Shown: positions 1-8,841 of the stretch, one piece after another
How positions within the stretch are numbered: position 1 is the stretch's first letter
Layout of the letters: each line of letters begins with the position of its first letter
Source of the DNA: an uncultured Lachnospiraceae bacterium
Lineage (GTDB): Bacteria; Bacillota; Clostridia; Lachnospirales; Lachnospiraceae
NCBI GenBank assembly: GCA_947626795.1
Contig: CANQTH010000018.1
Span: 1-43,195, forward strand
Length of the DNA stretch: 43,195 bases
Direction: 5' to 3'
The notes under the pieces: model-generated
Told to the model about the DNA's origin: nothing
Database searches by the model: none
The model's input: only the letters and a program-made list of their open reading frames with translations
Position numbers and translations under genes: made by a program

Positions 1-10
1 ATAAGCAAAA

Positions 11-50
11 GTCCCAAAAGCCGCTGTTTAAGCGGGCTCTGGGACTTTTT
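11..50 (+). terminator. Rho-independent terminator, possibly bidirectional
   Basis: Two 15-base arms (11-25 and 31-45) pair at 12 of 15 positions around a 5-base loop and are followed on the plus strand by six T. On the minus strand the same hairpin is followed by only four T (TTTTGC). It therefore fits best a plus-strand gene lying just left of the window, but it may also end the long minus-strand cell-shape operon, whose last stop codon is at 107. Confidence 0.75.
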
Positions 51-106
51 TCTCAAAATACTGTCAAAAACCGGATTATAGTATATATTGGCAGAAGATT
101 CAACAA

Positions 107-1114
107 CTATTTTAAAATTTTTTCCAATATTTCCGACATTTCGTAATAAAGGTTGTTGCGGCTGTCCGACTTGTACACGATCGAGATGTAAGGCGAACCG
201 TCGGACTGCTTTTTGCTGTACAGCGCGAGGCAATACCCGGCGGCGTTCGTCGTCCCGGTCTTTCCGCCGACGACCTCGACGCCCTCCGGCGCCTGGGCGT
301 CCCCGCTGATATACTTATTGGTGTTCGACCATTCTTTGGAAACCGTCTCCCCGGCGGCGTTCGTGACCGTCCCGGTATGGGAGGGCGTGTGGATGATCTC
401 CACGAACTTCTCTTCCTGGACCGCCGCCTGGAAGATCAGATATAAGTCGTATACGGTCGTATAATGCTCTTCGTCGTGCAGCCCGTGCGCGTTCACGAAA
501 TGCGAATTGGTCGCGCCAAGCGCCCGCGCCTCCTGGTTCATCCGCTCCGCAAACGCCTCCGTGCTGCCGGAAACCAGATCGGCGATCACGTTCGCCGCGT
601 CGTTCCCGCTGCAGAGGAGAAGCCCGTAGAGCAGATCCTCCAAAGAGATCGTATCCCCAACGGAAAGCCCGCAGGTCGTCGAGCCTGCCTCCAGCTGCAG
701 CTCCTCTTCCGTCACCGTCGCCTTCGCGGACAAGTCGCCGTATTTTAACGCGACATACGCCGTCAGGATCTTAGTCGTGCTGGCGGGATACAGCCGTTCA
801 TGGATATTTTTCCCGAATCTCAATTTTTTCCCGTTTAAGTCAAACAGCCCGGCGGCCTCGGAAAGGGAATCCGTGATGGCGGGGTCGGGCAGATCCTCGT
901 CTCCGGCCACGCATAAGCCCTCGGCAAAAAAAGACTGCGCATCGGAATCCGCTTCTTCCGCGGACGGGACGTTCAGCCCGTAAGCCCGCGTCGTCTCATA
1001 AACGTCATAGGCGTCCTCAGGCACAGCTTCCCGCCCGCAGCCGCAGCAGAGCAGCACAAACGAGAGCAGCAGGCCAAGCGCGCCGGCCATTCTTTTTTTA
1101 TCGATACATTTCAC
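107..1114 (-). CDS. D-alanyl-D-alanine carboxypeptidase (low-molecular-mass PBP, DacF/PBP5 type)
   Basis: Serine peptidase of family S11 that removes the terminal D-Ala from peptidoglycan stem peptides, outside the membrane. All three penicillin-binding motifs are present: S112-T-T-K115, S169-G-N171 and K285-T-G287. The 335-residue protein opens with a hydrophobic segment (about 10-24) ending in a Cys cluster (LLCCGC). This could be a lipoprotein signal, although the lipobox is not textbook. The catalytic domain covers about 85-300; it has little after the KTG box, so the C-terminal PBP5 domain and amphipathic anchor of E. coli DacA are not obvious, which again favours an N-terminal anchor. 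The start is GTG at 1112-1114, with GGAG about 12 bases upstream, inside the end of mgsA (17-base overlap). It is the last gene of the mre-min-rod operon. Confidence 0.93.
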   Translation of the reverse strand: MKCIDKKRMAGALGLLLSFVLLCCGCGREAVPEDAYDVYETTRAYGLNVPSAEEADSDAQSFFAEGLCVAGDEDLPDPAITDSLSEAAGLFDLNGKKLRFGKNIHERLYPASTTKILTAYVALKYGDLSAKATVTEEELQLEAGSTTCGLSVGDTISLEDLLYGLLLCSGNDAANVIADLVSGSTEAFAERMNQEARALGATNSHFVNAHGLHDEEHYTTVYDLYLIFQAAVQEEKFVEIIHTPSHTGTVTNAAGETVSKEWSNTNKYISGDAQAPEGVEVVGGKTGTTNAAGYCLALYSKKQSDGSPYISIVYKSDSRNNLYYEMSEILEKILK

Positions 1115-1493
1115 GCCACTCTAAATCTCCTCTGTCCAATGATTTGATCAGCAATTCCGCCGTCGCGAGGTTGGTCGCCAGCGGGATGTTGTGGATGTCG
1201 CAGATGTGTACGACGCCGTTCACATCCGGTTCATGGGATTTTGGCGTCAGCGGGTCGCGCAGGAAAATGACCAGGTCGATCTCATTATGTTCGATCTGCG
1301 CGCTGAGTTGCTGGGAACCTCCAAGATGCCCGACTAAGTACTTGTGGATGGAAAGGTTCGTCACCTCTTCGATGAGCCGCCCCGTCGTCCCTGTCGCAAA
1401 CAGTTCGTTCTTGCAGAGGATCCCGCGGTACGCGATGCAGAAGTTCTGCATCAGTTTCTTTTTGGAGTCGTGCGCTATCAATCCAATGTTCAT
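1098..1493 (-). CDS. mgsA: Methylglyoxal synthase family protein with altered active site
   Basis: MgsA converts dihydroxyacetone phosphate to methylglyoxal and phosphate, a bypass of lower glycolysis in the cytoplasm. The 131-residue protein aligns end to end with the B. subtilis enzyme: the N-terminal AHD..KK motif, the phosphate loop ATGTTG (33-38), and the D80-P...H87-E-P-D90 segment that carries further active-site residues. The usual GPLGGDQQ motif reads GHLGGSQQ (55-62). The Asp known to be the catalytic base (Asp71 in E. coli) is Ser60, and the preceding Pro is His. The codon is TCC, two changes away from an Asp codon. The gene overlaps rodA by 4 bases. The fold is not in doubt, but activity is: it may be slower, altered or a sensor. 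Confidence 0.9.
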   Translation of the reverse strand: MNIGLIAHDSKKKLMQNFCIAYRGILCKNELFATGTTGRLIEEVTNLSIHKYLVGHLGGSQQLSAQIEHNEIDLVIFLRDPLTPKSHEPDVNGVVHICDIHNIPLATNLATAELLIKSLDRGDLEWREMYR

Positions 1494-2620
1494 GTATAAA
1501 ATCCCTCCATATGATATTTTAAAGGCTGCAGCCCCACGTTAAGCACCAATCCTATGCCGATGAACAGGCTTACCAGGGACGTAAGCCCGTAGCTGACGAA
1601 GGGGAGCGGCAGGCCCGTGTTCGGCATCATCCCCGTCACGACGCAGATGTTCACGAACGTCTGGAACCCGATCCAGGTGGCGACGCCGCCGCAGATTAGC
1701 TTGCCGGACAGATCCTTCGCTTTGCGCCCAACCCAGATGCATTCCAGGACGATCAGCAAAAGCAGCCCCAAAATGACCGCGGCTCCGACGAAGCCAAGCT
1801 CCTCTCCCGCCACCGCGAAGATGAAGTCCGTCTGCGGCTCCGGGATGAAATTCCCGTTTTTTACGGAAAACGCGGTGTCGTTGTTCAAGCCCTTTCCCCA
1901 GAGCTGGCCGGAACCGATCGCCATGATGGAATTCTGCTGCTGGAACACGTCCGACGCGTATTTGCCCGGCTGGAGCCACGACATGATGCGCTTCCACTGG
2001 TAGTATTCCAAGATCTGCTGCCCCGGCTGCATGATCAGGTAGATGAACAGCGCGGCCGCGGGAAGCAGCACGGCAAGCGCGCCGATGATGATCTTATAGC
2101 TTAAGCCGCCCAGGTACAAGAGGGACAAAAAGATCACGGCGATCACGATGCTCGTCGACAGATCCGGCTGGTCTTCCACCATGAACCACGGGATGAAGAT
2201 CAAGATCCCGGACGACACGATCACGCGCAGCGTGTTGAGCTTTTCCGCGTATTTCCCAAAAAACCAGGCGAAAAAGAGGATCAGCAGGATCTTCGACAGC
2301 TCCGAAGGCTGAAACCGCACCCCGCCGACGTCGATCCAGCGGACGGCCCCTCCGGCGTCGTCCCCCATGATATGGAAGGTGATCAGCCCCAAAAGCCCCA
2401 AGTTGAAGATGTAGATCAGCCAGCTAAAGCGAAGGAGGAACGAATAGTCGATCAGGGAAAAGGCCACCATCAAGAACAAGCCGAGCAGCAGGCCGAATAC
2501 CTGCCTGCCCTGCACGGACTTCTGCGCGCTCCCGATCACGCTGATCCCGATCATGGTGATCGCGAGCACATATAGGATTAAGCGGAAATCATAATTCTTG
2601 ATCTGGTATTGTTTGAACAT
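1490..2620 (-). CDS. rodA: SEDS peptidoglycan polymerase RodA
   Basis: Membrane glycosyltransferase that polymerises lipid II into glycan strands for side-wall growth, working with a class B PBP (here the mrdA product) and the MreBCD elongasome. The 376-residue protein has about ten hydrophobic segments. SEDS signatures are visible: RW-I near 94, QPSELSK (104-110), EPQTDF with Asp265 at the position of the essential SEDS Asp, GEELGF (272-277), and a late PNTGLPLPF...YG motif. AAGGGAAGG lies 7-12 bases before the ATG. It follows minE by 50 bases and overlaps mgsA by 4 bases. Its place beside mrdA and mre favours RodA over the division paralogue FtsW or the sporulation paralogue SpoVE. Confidence 0.96.
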   Translation of the reverse strand: MFKQYQIKNYDFRLILYVLAITMIGISVIGSAQKSVQGRQVFGLLLGLFLMVAFSLIDYSFLLRFSWLIYIFNLGLLGLITFHIMGDDAGGAVRWIDVGGVRFQPSELSKILLILFFAWFFGKYAEKLNTLRVIVSSGILIFIPWFMVEDQPDLSTSIVIAVIFLSLLYLGGLSYKIIIGALAVLLPAAALFIYLIMQPGQQILEYYQWKRIMSWLQPGKYASDVFQQQNSIMAIGSGQLWGKGLNNDTAFSVKNGNFIPEPQTDFIFAVAGEELGFVGAAVILGLLLLIVLECIWVGRKAKDLSGKLICGGVATWIGFQTFVNICVVTGMMPNTGLPLPFVSYGLTSLVSLFIGIGLVLNVGLQPLKYHMEGFYT

Positions 2621-2670
2621 AACGCCTTCCCTTCGCTCCCTGCCGCCTGCCTTGGCCTATGTACTATGTA

Positions 2671-2952
2671 CTACCTCGCCGGCCCGGTATGTTTCATGTC
2701 CTTGATCGGGATGTTTGCGTACAGCGCGGGCACATTCCCGTTGTTTCCTTCGGATTCCGTCTGCGTGATCTGGATATCCAGCCCTTCCGCGTCGATCTCC
2801 ATGTACTTTGAGATGACCTGGATAATGTCGTTCTTGATCATCTCCATCACATCCGGGGAGCAGTTGGCCCGGTCGGAGATCAATACCAGCTTTAAACGGT
2901 CTTTTGCGATGTCACCGGAGTTTTTCTTTTTAAATAAATCCATTAAGCTCAT
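2671..2952 (-). CDS. minE: Cell division topological specificity factor MinE
   Basis: MinE stimulates the MinD ATPase and drives pole-to-pole oscillation of MinCD, so that FtsZ assembles at midcell. The 93-residue length is normal. The N-terminus (MSLMDLFKKK) is the amphipathic membrane-binding part, residues about 15-30 form the MinD-contacting region (KDRLKLVLISDR), and the rest is the dimerisation domain with the typical SPDVMEMIKNDI stretch. The start follows minD by 11 bases. Complete minCDE with MinE argues for an oscillating Min system, unlike the MinCD-DivIVA arrangement of B. subtilis. Confidence 0.95.
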   Translation of the reverse strand: MSLMDLFKKKNSGDIAKDRLKLVLISDRANCSPDVMEMIKNDIIQVISKYMEIDAEGLDIQITQTESEGNNGNVPALYANIPIKDMKHTGPAR

Positions 2953-2963
2953 TTGGCTTCCTC

Positions 2964-3755
2964 CTAATTTTTCTTAAAGATCTCTTTAATCTTGTCCCAG
3001 ATGCTCGTCTTGATCTCCAGATCCAGGAACGGTACGTCTTCCCCTAAGATCCGATGGCAGATATTCTCAAATGCCTTCCCAGCCAGGCAGTCGGAGCCGA
3101 CCAGCGGCTCGCCCTGGTTCGTGGAAATGACGATCTGCTCGTCGTCCGGCACGGCGCCGATCAGGTCGATGGCCAGGATATCCGTCACGTCGTTGATGTT
3201 CATCATGTCGCCGCGCTTTACCATGTCCATGCGCAGGCGGTTCACGATCAGCTCCACTTTCTTCAACTCGTTCGCTCCAAGAAGCCCGATGATGCGGTCC
3301 GCGTCACGGATCGCGGACACTTCCGGCGTCGTGACGACCAGCGCGCGGTCGGCCCCGGCGATAGCGTTCTTAAAGCCCTGCTCGATCCCCGCCGGGCAGT
3401 CCAGGAGGATATAATCGTATTCTTCTTTCAGCTCCTCGATCACCTTGATCATCTGCTCCGGCGACACGGCTGTCTTATCCCGCGTCTGCGCCGAAGGGAG
3501 AAGGGAGAGGTTCGGATAGCGCTTGTCCTTGATCAGCGCCTGTTTCATGCGGCAGTTGCCTTCTACCACATCGACCAGGTTGTACACGATCCGGTTCTCA
3601 AGACCCATGACGACGTCCAGGTTCCGAAGCCCGATGTCCGTGTCGATCAGCACGACTTTCTTGTTGAGCTGCGCAAGCCCCGTCCCTACGTTTGCGGTGG
3701 TGGTAGTCTTCCCTACCCCTCCTTTTCCTGATGTTATTACGATCACTTCACTCAT
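2964..3755 (-). CDS. minD: Septum site-determining ATPase MinD
   Basis: ParA/MinD family P-loop ATPase that binds the membrane in its ATP form, recruits MinC and is released by MinE. The deviant Walker A motif GKGGVGKTT lies at 10-18. The DTDIGLRNLD segment near 39-48 and the LLDCPAG Walker B region near 117-123 are typical. The last 14 residues (SIWDKIKEIFKKN region) form an amphipathic helix that serves as the membrane-targeting sequence. The 263-residue length is standard. It lies between minC (20-base gap) and minE (11-base gap). Confidence 0.97.
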   Translation of the reverse strand: MSEVIVITSGKGGVGKTTTTANVGTGLAQLNKKVVLIDTDIGLRNLDVVMGLENRIVYNLVDVVEGNCRMKQALIKDKRYPNLSLLPSAQTRDKTAVSPEQMIKVIEELKEEYDYILLDCPAGIEQGFKNAIAGADRALVVTTPEVSAIRDADRIIGLLGANELKKVELIVNRLRMDMVKRGDMMNINDVTDILAIDLIGAVPDDEQIVISTNQGEPLVGSDCLAGKAFENICHRILGEDVPFLDLEIKTSIWDKIKEIFKKN

Positions 3756-3775
3756 TTTTTGATATCCTCCTGTTA

Positions 3776-4465
3776 TTAAATGTTGTTCAAAAGACCCTTT
3801 GTGATAGGCTCGATATAAATATTTCCTTCTTTCACGATCGCGATCTGGGGTTCCGCAACCTCCTGCTGTTTCTTGCCCTTCTTTTTCTCAGTCGCCGTCT
3901 TATCCGCGCTCCTTCCTATGACGTCGCCGATCTTCACCTGAATGGGATCCATCTCCAATGCGGCCACGAATGATTTTTCATTGCCGTTCGACCCTGCGTA
4001 AGCGATTCCCTTCAGCGCGCCCAAGATCACGATGTTCCCCTTGGAGATCACTTTCGCGCCGGGATTGACGTCCCCTAAGATGACGATGCTCGTCTCGCAG
4101 TCCAAAAACTGGCCGGAGCGCAGCGTCCCTTTGTAAAACTCCCCCGCCTTTCCCGCCTGCTCCTCTTCAAAATGCTCGATCTGACGACGGATCAGATCCT
4201 CCTTCCATACGTCGTTATCCAGGATGCATACGATATTGAGGGACGTATGCTCCGTGATCGAGTCGACGATCCGAAACTCCTCCTCCTGCGTCAGCTTCCG
4301 CCCCTCAAAAGAGACCCCCACTTTCGCATCCCGGAAAAAATGATCGGACTCCTTGAATTTCTCTATAATGCAGCCCAGCAGCTCTTCAAATTCCATATCC
4401 TTGTCCAAAATGATGTTGATCCCGTGCTTATTGCTCTTCAATACTACTGGCTTTGACAATTTCAT
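3776..4465 (-). CDS. minC: Septum site-determining protein MinC
   Basis: FtsZ polymerisation inhibitor recruited by MinD. The 229-residue protein has the short N-terminal domain (about 1-100) and the C-terminal beta-helix domain (about 112-180) with the conserved LRSGQ motif and the repeating hydrophobic pattern GDVNPGAKVISKGNIVILG. A basic linker near 188-200 (KKKGKK) leads to a final segment IYIEPI that interacts with MinD in other family members. It starts 11 bases after the mrdA stop and precedes minD by 20 bases. Confidence 0.95.
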   Translation of the reverse strand: MKLSKPVVLKSNKHGINIILDKDMEFEELLGCIIEKFKESDHFFRDAKVGVSFEGRKLTQEEEFRIVDSITEHTSLNIVCILDNDVWKEDLIRRQIEHFEEEQAGKAGEFYKGTLRSGQFLDCETSIVILGDVNPGAKVISKGNIVILGALKGIAYAGSNGNEKSFVAALEMDPIQVKIGDVIGRSADKTATEKKKGKKQQEVAEPQIAIVKEGNIYIEPITKGLLNNI

Positions 4466-4476
4466 CCCTCCAAACT

Positions 4477-7365
4477 TTAATCTGTGAATCCATTCGCGCT
4501 CGCCCCGATCTCTTCCGCCTGCCCGTTGAGCAGGGAATCCGTATCCGCCAGCTTGAAATAATACTTGAGGATATTGGCCGAGACTTCCGCCGCGTTCGCC
4601 GAAGTGTAGCCGTATGCGATCCGCGTCGTAATGGCGATCTTCGGTTTTTCGTAAGGCGCATATCCGATGAACAATGCATGGTTCGCGCGCGTCGTGATCT
4701 GCTGCGCGGTCCCTGTCTTCCCGGCTACCGCGATCGGAAAATCCGCAAAAGACTTATTGTTTTCCACGACCATCCGCATCCCGCTGTGGATCGCGTCCCA
4801 GGACGACTGGGAGATCTCGGAGATCGTCCGTATCGTGTCCGGCTGGAACTCGCGCACCAGCTCCCCGCTTGACGTCGTCTCCTTATCCAAGAGCGTAAGC
4901 CCATAGATCTTCCCGCTGCTCGCCACCGCGGCCAGGTACCTTGCGAGCTGGGTCGTCGTATAGTTGTGGTCGCTCTGCCCGATGGCCGCCGTGATCGGAT
5001 ATTCGTCCGCGATCTGCGGCTCGTTCTCCGGGATCTCGATCCCGGTCTTCTCATCCAGCCCGAACAACGCGGCGTATTTCCCTATGGCGTTGATGCCGCG
5101 GCTCTCGCTGTACGCGCCCCCCGTTGAGCTGAGGCGATAGCCAAGCTCATAGAAAAAGTAGTTGCAGGAATCCCGGATGGCTTCCGAGATATTGATCAGG
5201 CCGTGCGTGCTGCCCGGATAGATCCAGCATTTTGGCGGCGGCGTGATGTTCGTGTACTCGCCCTCGTCCCGGATCTTCTCTTCCGTGCTGATCACGCCCT
5301 CGGTAAGCGCGGCGGCCGCCGTGATCGGCTTAAAGGTGGAGCCTGGCGCCGTCCGCTGCTGCGTGGCGTTGTTGTACTGCGGCACTGATTTGTCCTCCTG
5401 CAGCTTCTGGAAATATTCGGAATCCACGGTGTTCGCTAAGCGGTTCGTGTCATAGCCCGGATAGGTGACGCAGGCGAGAAGCTCTCCCGTCTGCACGTCG
5501 ATCATCACGCAGCTTGCCGTGCAGGGATCCAGCGCGAGCTGCGCGGGCGTGATCTCCAGATTCTTGATCTTGTCCCGGATAAAATTGTACGCGCTCACGC
5601 TCCCGTTCTGGAGCGAGGCGACGTCCGCCGCGTTTTCTTCCAGGACGCCCTGCTCAAACAGGAGCAGGCAGACCTGGGTTCCGGAAATGATGTCCTGGTT
5701 GATCATATATTTATAAATCTTCTTGGAAAATTCCGTGTCTGTCTTTAATTCATCCACGACATACGCGATGAGCGCGTCGTAGATCTCGGTGGAGTCGGAA
5801 TACTTGGAATCCGTCTCAAATTTCGTGATGTCGATCCAATCCTTGGAAATCGCCCGCCGCAGGTATTCGGACAAGCTGGCCGTATCGTTTTTCCACGCCT
5901 GGTACACCTCGTCTTCCGTGTCCACCTGCCCCGAGAGGAAAATGCCCTTTTCCGTCAGCATGGACAGGATGTAGCTCATGTAGACCTGCTGCTCCTTGCC
6001 GATGTCCCCGTACGCTGTCGGGGAAGCCGACAAAAGCTCCTGCCGAAGCCCCTCGATCACCGAGCCCTGCTTGCCTAAGAACGCGGCGTATACCTGCTTC
6101 TCCACGTCCTTCGCGCCCGAGTCCACGAAATGCCCGATGTCGATGACGTTGTTGTCGATCAGCGCGAAATAAACGTCGTCGATCGGGATCCGGATATCGG
6201 AAGCCGTCCCGCTGCTGGCGTCGTATTCTTTGATGCTGTCGATCTTCGAGTAGACGATCCCTGCCAGCTCCTGCTCCAGCATCTGGTAAGTCGCCTTCTG
6301 CAGGTCGGCGTCAATGGACAGGTAGATGTCGTTGCCCGAGGAGGCGTCCACTTTCTGGATGACTTCCGTCACGCGCCCCATGTTGTCCGTGTAGAACGTC
6401 TCCGTGCCTTTCGTCCCCTGCAGTTCCTGATCCATGACCTGCTCGATCCCGGACTTCCCGATCACGTCGTTTAGGGTGTACGAATCGTTTTCTTTGGAAA
6501 GCTCGTCGTACTCTTCCTTGGAGATCTTCCCGGTATATCCGATGATATGGGAAAAATACTTGCTGTCCACATACTTGCGGATGCTGTCCTCCGTGATATC
6601 GACGCCCTGCAGGATATCGGAATTTTCCTTGATCACGGCGACCGTCTCTTCACTGACGTTCTGCGCGATCGTCGTCAGGACGTATTTCTGGTAGCTGTTC
6701 TGGGAAATGGCGTAGCGCAGGACCGTGATCTTGTAGGCGTCCTCGCGGGAATAGACCTCCGCTTCCTCGTCGTCTGGCTCCAATCCTTCCCGGCCTTTCT
6801 CATAGATGGAGAACTTGTCCTGCAGATAGGCCATCACCTGCGCGGCTGTTGCGCTTCCTTCGTTATAGCCCAGCTTCTTGTTATAAGCCAGTTCGTCGAC
6901 GTATTCATGACCGTAGATGTCCGCTAGGAAACGTTTTAACGCCTTCCCGGCGGCGCGAAAAGCGTATTCCCCATCGTCCGCGATGCGTATGTTGAAGTCA
7001 TTGGAGATCTTGTCTCCCTTTTCCTCGATCATATGGATCACGGTATAAAGCTCTTCGTTCATCAGGCGGTTTTTCTCTTTTGCGGTGTCGTAAACGCCGT
7101 TGTCCTCGATCGTCACGGAATAGGAAAGCTCGTTGTAAGCCAACAGCTTGCCGTTCCGGTCAAAGATGCTCCCGCGTGTCCCGGACGTCACGCGCTCCTT
7201 TTTGATCAGCAGGGCGTAATTGTCCAGGTATTCCTGCCCGTTGACGATCTGCAGGAAAAAAATGCGCTGGATCATGACAAAAAACAGGAACGCCATGACG
7301 ATGCCAAGCAAGAGCAGGCGGGATTCCAGTATTTTTTTTCCGAACTTCCTCAATAACTCAAACAA
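4477..7365 (-). CDS. mrdA: Penicillin-binding protein 2 (class B transpeptidase) with a large insertion
   Basis: Elongasome D,D-transpeptidase that cross-links the strands made by RodA. It has one N-terminal membrane helix (about 15-42), a pedestal with the RGSIFDRNG motif, and a transpeptidase domain with S676-T-F-K679, S733-C-N735 and K883-T-G885. With 962 residues it is much longer than E. coli PBP2 (633). About 250 extra residues, mostly charged and helical in look, lie between the SIDADLQ motif (near 350) and the DVQTGELLA strand (near 624). The reading frame opens at a TTG at 7389, but AAAAGGAG stands 11 bases before a TTG at 7363-7365, so I place the start there. This lies inside the 3' end of mreD. 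Translational coupling with mreD is likely. Confidence 0.93.
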   Translation of the reverse strand: MFELLRKFGKKILESRLLLLGIVMAFLFFVMIQRIFFLQIVNGQEYLDNYALLIKKERVTSGTRGSIFDRNGKLLAYNELSYSVTIEDNGVYDTAKEKNRLMNEELYTVIHMIEEKGDKISNDFNIRIADDGEYAFRAAGKALKRFLADIYGHEYVDELAYNKKLGYNEGSATAAQVMAYLQDKFSIYEKGREGLEPDDEEAEVYSREDAYKITVLRYAISQNSYQKYVLTTIAQNVSEETVAVIKENSDILQGVDITEDSIRKYVDSKYFSHIIGYTGKISKEEYDELSKENDSYTLNDVIGKSGIEQVMDQELQGTKGTETFYTDNMGRVTEVIQKVDASSGNDIYLSIDADLQKATYQMLEQELAGIVYSKIDSIKEYDASSGTASDIRIPIDDVYFALIDNNVIDIGHFVDSGAKDVEKQVYAAFLGKQGSVIEGLRQELLSASPTAYGDIGKEQQVYMSYILSMLTEKGIFLSGQVDTEDEVYQAWKNDTASLSEYLRRAISKDWIDITKFETDSKYSDSTEIYDALIAYVVDELKTDTEFSKKIYKYMINQDIISGTQVCLLLFEQGVLEENAADVASLQNGSVSAYNFIRDKIKNLEITPAQLALDPCTASCVMIDVQTGELLACVTYPGYDTNRLANTVDSEYFQKLQEDKSVPQYNNATQQRTAPGSTFKPITAAAALTEGVISTEEKIRDEGEYTNITPPPKCWIYPGSTHGLINISEAIRDSCNYFFYELGYRLSSTGGAYSESRGINAIGKYAALFGLDEKTGIEIPENEPQIADEYPITAAIGQSDHNYTTTQLARYLAAVASSGKIYGLTLLDKETTSSGELVREFQPDTIRTISEISQSSWDAIHSGMRMVVENNKSFADFPIAVAGKTGTAQQITTRANHALFIGYAPYEKPKIAITTRIAYGYTSANAAEVSANILKYYFKLADTDSLLNGQAEEIGASANGFTD

Positions 7366-7876
7366 ACTTGCTCGCACTCCTTTTCTCAACCGCTTCCAGC
7401 CCCTGGTTAATCTTCAGGATGATGAAATAAAGCACGATCGCCACTAAAATGGTATAGACCAGCTCCGGCAGCATAACATACAGCAGGTAATACGTAAACT
7501 GGAACCTTCCCCGCAAAAAGAACTGCGAGAGGTACACGGCCATATTGCAGGAAAAGTCGCTCGCCGCGATCAGGGCCAGCGGCAGCTTGATGTCGTCCGG
7601 GAAGAACATCTTGCGGAAAAAGCCGTTGGCGTATCCGATGTAAGCATAGACCAGCGCGTAAAACCCCAGGACGCTCCCGAAGAAGACGTCCGAGAGCAGG
7701 CCGCAGAAAAAGCCGATCCACATCCCCTCTTTCCGCCCGCGCATGAATCCGAACGAGGAAGTCACGACGACTAAAAGGTTCGGGGAGATCGACGCGAAGG
7801 CCAGCGCCTGGAATAAGGTCCCCTGCAACAGGAAACATAAGGCAATTATCACAAATACAGTCAGTTTGCGTCTCAT
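7358..7876 (-). CDS. mreD: Rod shape-determining membrane protein MreD
   Basis: Integral membrane component of the elongasome that partners MreC. The 172-residue protein has about five or six hydrophobic segments and almost no soluble part. The N-terminus MRRKLTVF leads straight into the first helix. The middle contains the family-typical G-R...G...GFF.GLLSDVFFGS..G pattern. AAAAGGAG lies 7 bases before the ATG. It lies between mreC and mrdA and overlaps the mrdA start by 8 bases. MreD sequences are variable, so the call leans on topology and gene order as well. Confidence 0.93.
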   Translation of the reverse strand: MRRKLTVFVIIALCFLLQGTLFQALAFASISPNLLVVVTSSFGFMRGRKEGMWIGFFCGLLSDVFFGSVLGFYALVYAYIGYANGFFRKMFFPDDIKLPLALIAASDFSCNMAVYLSQFFLRGRFQFTYYLLYVMLPELVYTILVAIVLYFIILKINQGLEAVEKRSASKFV

Positions 7877-7959
7877 ATCGCGCTCCTTTTATCAGATGGG
7901 GGATTGCCTCCGCCCCTGTAAGCGGTGAGTAACAGACGGCGCAAGGCGCCTGGCTCCTG

Positions 7960-8829
7960 CTACGGGGTATCCGGGTCTTCCTGGACCGTTTTCTGATCGA
8001 GGATCACAAGCACCTCCTGGAGATGCTGGAAATCCACGGAAAGCGTGATCGTCCCGGAATACGTCAGGTTGTTGGGGTCGCGGGCGATCTCGCTGACATA
8101 GCCGATCAGGATGCCCTCCAAATATTTATCGCTGATGTGGGACGTCACGATCTGGTCGCCCACGTCAACGGAGCCTTCTTCGCACTGGAGGTCGGAAAAG
8201 CCGATGACCTGCCGCTCTTTCATCGTCGCCAGGTTTCCCTTGACGATGCAGCGGTCCGCCGTGGACAGCACCATGCCGCTCACATTGCTCGAATCGTCGA
8301 TGATGGACCGGACTTTCGCGTAATTCGGCCCGGTGTCGATGACGATCCCGACCAGGCCGCCCCCTGCGATGACGTTCATGTCTTTCTCGATGCCGTCGTC
8401 CGTCCCCTTGTCGATCAGGAACGTGTTGAACCAATTGCCTCCGTCGCTCCCGATGACGCGCGCGCCGATCTTCTCATAATCGCTGTATTTCCGGTCCAGC
8501 CCCATCAGCTCGCGCAGGCGGTCAAGCTCATACTGCTCCAGCTTCATCGTGCTTAATTCCTGGGTAAGGCTGTCCACCTCCGCCTGCAGCTCCTTGTTCT
8601 GCCGCATGACGTCCCTAAGCGACTTCACGTCGTCCGCCTTGGAGACGATCCACTCCCCGATGGAATTGATCCCTTTCTGCATGGGGACGAACACGTACCC
8701 CGCGACGGTATTGAGCGGCCCGCCTGACAGATTCAGGGTAAAGCTCACGAACATCACGAGGACGCAGAACGCCGTCAGGAAAAGGAGCGTATATTTGGTT
8801 GGGATCGAATGTTTCTGTTTCCGTCTCAT
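7960..8829 (-). CDS. mreC: Rod shape-determining protein MreC
   Basis: Bitopic protein that links cytoplasmic MreB filaments to PBP2 and RodA outside the membrane. A membrane helix near 13-35 is followed by a coiled coil near 65-100 (rich in Glu, Leu and Gln) and the two beta-barrel lobes of the MreC family, with the hallmark G...GLVG.V...G...V..I.D segment near 155-190. The final short tail (VQEDPDTP) is acidic. The frame could open at a GTG at 8836-8838, but the RBS AAGTAGG would be only 2 bases away. ATG at 8827-8829 has a spacing of 11 and is preferred, giving 289 residues. It follows mreB by 12 bases. Confidence 0.94.
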   Translation of the reverse strand: MRRKQKHSIPTKYTLLFLTAFCVLVMFVSFTLNLSGGPLNTVAGYVFVPMQKGINSIGEWIVSKADDVKSLRDVMRQNKELQAEVDSLTQELSTMKLEQYELDRLRELMGLDRKYSDYEKIGARVIGSDGGNWFNTFLIDKGTDDGIEKDMNVIAGGGLVGIVIDTGPNYAKVRSIIDDSSNVSGMVLSTADRCIVKGNLATMKERQVIGFSDLQCEEGSVDVGDQIVTSHISDKYLEGILIGYVSEIARDPNNLTYSGTITLSVDFQHLQEVLVILDQKTVQEDPDTP

Positions 8830-8841
8830 ATATGGCACGAC

